A DNA stretch of 64,000 bases from positions 1,531,001-1,595,000 of the forward strand of contig NZ_CP100647.1 of the NCBI RefSeq assembly GCF_024266585.1, written 5' to 3'. This document shows positions 63,690 to 64,000 of the stretch, one piece after another (position 1 is the stretch's first letter; the number at the start of each line of letters is the position of its first letter). A program made the translations under genes and the position numbers. The stretch comes from Xanthomonas sacchari. GTDB lineage: Bacteria > Pseudomonadota > Gammaproteobacteria > Xanthomonadales > Xanthomonadaceae. Below the pieces are notes generated by a model. It was not told where the DNA came from and made no database searches. It saw only the letters and a program-made list of their open reading frames with translations.

Positions 63690-64000
63690 CGCTTCCTGGC
63701 GGCGACCAAGTAGCCGCTGCCCCAGTCCGTGTTGCGTGCAAGCGACTGCATCGCCATGGCTACGCGCAAACCGAGACGGCCAGGCGTTGATGCAATCAGC
63801 CTGGCTACGCGAGAATAATCGCGCCGGTCGATACCGCTGGCATGGGTGGCTGCCAGTTTTGACAGATTGCCGCGCTCATGGATCATTCTTCGATAGCTGA
63901 ATTCCCCGGCCCATTCGGTCAGGTTTGCGACCGGGAAGCCGTAGCACTCGAAATGCACGCAGTCCAAGTTCTGCGATTCGAGCAGGCGCATGAAACCATC
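63686..64000 (-). CDS. class I SAM methyltransferase, C-terminal part (runs off the window)
   Basis: Only the last ~104 residues are in the window; the gene begins beyond position 64000. The end WGSGYLVAARKR is typical of small SAM-dependent methyltransferases in polysaccharide clusters, and VHFECYGFPVANLTEWAGEF fits the late part of that fold. The SAM-binding motif is outside, so the call is provisional. It overlaps the following gene by four bases. Confidence 0.55.
   Translation of the reverse strand, partial: DGFMRLLESQNLDCVHFECYGFPVANLTEWAGEFSYRRMIHERGNLSKLAATHASGIDRRDYSRVARLIASTPGRLGLRVAMAMQSLARNTDWGSGYLVAARKR

Overview
This is a high-GC gammaproteobacterial chromosome segment. Gene content and order point to the family Xanthomonadaceae, most likely Xanthomonas or a close relative: two TonB-dependent receptors, a coaE-pilD-pilC / pilA locus, a large sulfate-assimilation island, and dispersed REP-type palindromes with cores such as GGGACTGAAGTCCC and GTAGGAGCGGCTTCAGCC. 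Species assignment is inference.

Layout. 1-770: seven tandem copies of a 110-bp REP-containing unit. 867-19605: sulfur-assimilation island, with cysK and cysG (-), cysB (+), cysJIH (-) and cysD-cysNC (+). The island is split by a three-copy 210-bp repeat, a LURP-one-like gene, an orphan sensor kinase, arsC, and a DUF2946 / TonB receptor / PepSY group. 19833-31200: aminopeptidase N, an RND efflux pair, a glycosyltransferase / polysaccharide deacetylase pair, an acetyltransferase and an unfamiliar secreted protein. 31201-33464: a SpoU rRNA/tRNA methyltransferase, then a 26-codon gene whose product ends in AWYIWY, then a short cytochrome P450. I read the last two as a minimal atropopeptide (tryptorubin-type) RiPP locus, the most exciting item here. 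33492-44089: LacI-type regulator, M28 peptidase, mscL, FAH-family hydrolase, Rieske protein, SLC13-type transporter, trmB, thiG, thiS and a GDSL autotransporter esterase. 44355-44428: tRNA-Gly(CCC). 44808-54325: histidine phosphatase, Tat-dependent phospholipase C, a second TonB receptor, a RimK-like ligase, a small secreted protein and a two-component system. 54354-55501: an IS110-family element sitting inside a REP, with a likely bridge-RNA region. 55555-64000: coaE, pilD, pilC, a sigma-54 promoter, pilA, a second pilin gene, a TMTC-like GT-C membrane protein and an AT-richer glycan cluster running off the window.

How the genes fit together. CysB probably controls the sulfur island through divergent promoters at cysG/cysB and cysJ/cysD. 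CysD/CysNC make PAPS, CysH reduces it to sulfite, CysJI (needing siroheme) reduce sulfite to sulfide, and CysK makes cysteine. The CysG here seems to keep only its methyltransferase half. The pil genes build type IV pili, and the GT-C protein next to the two pilins may glycosylate one of them. Two repeat families (REP palindromes and GGGAATCGGGATT-type elements) are scattered through intergenic DNA. The second family has also entered coding sequence, giving the N-terminus of CysNC and the C-terminus of TrmB.
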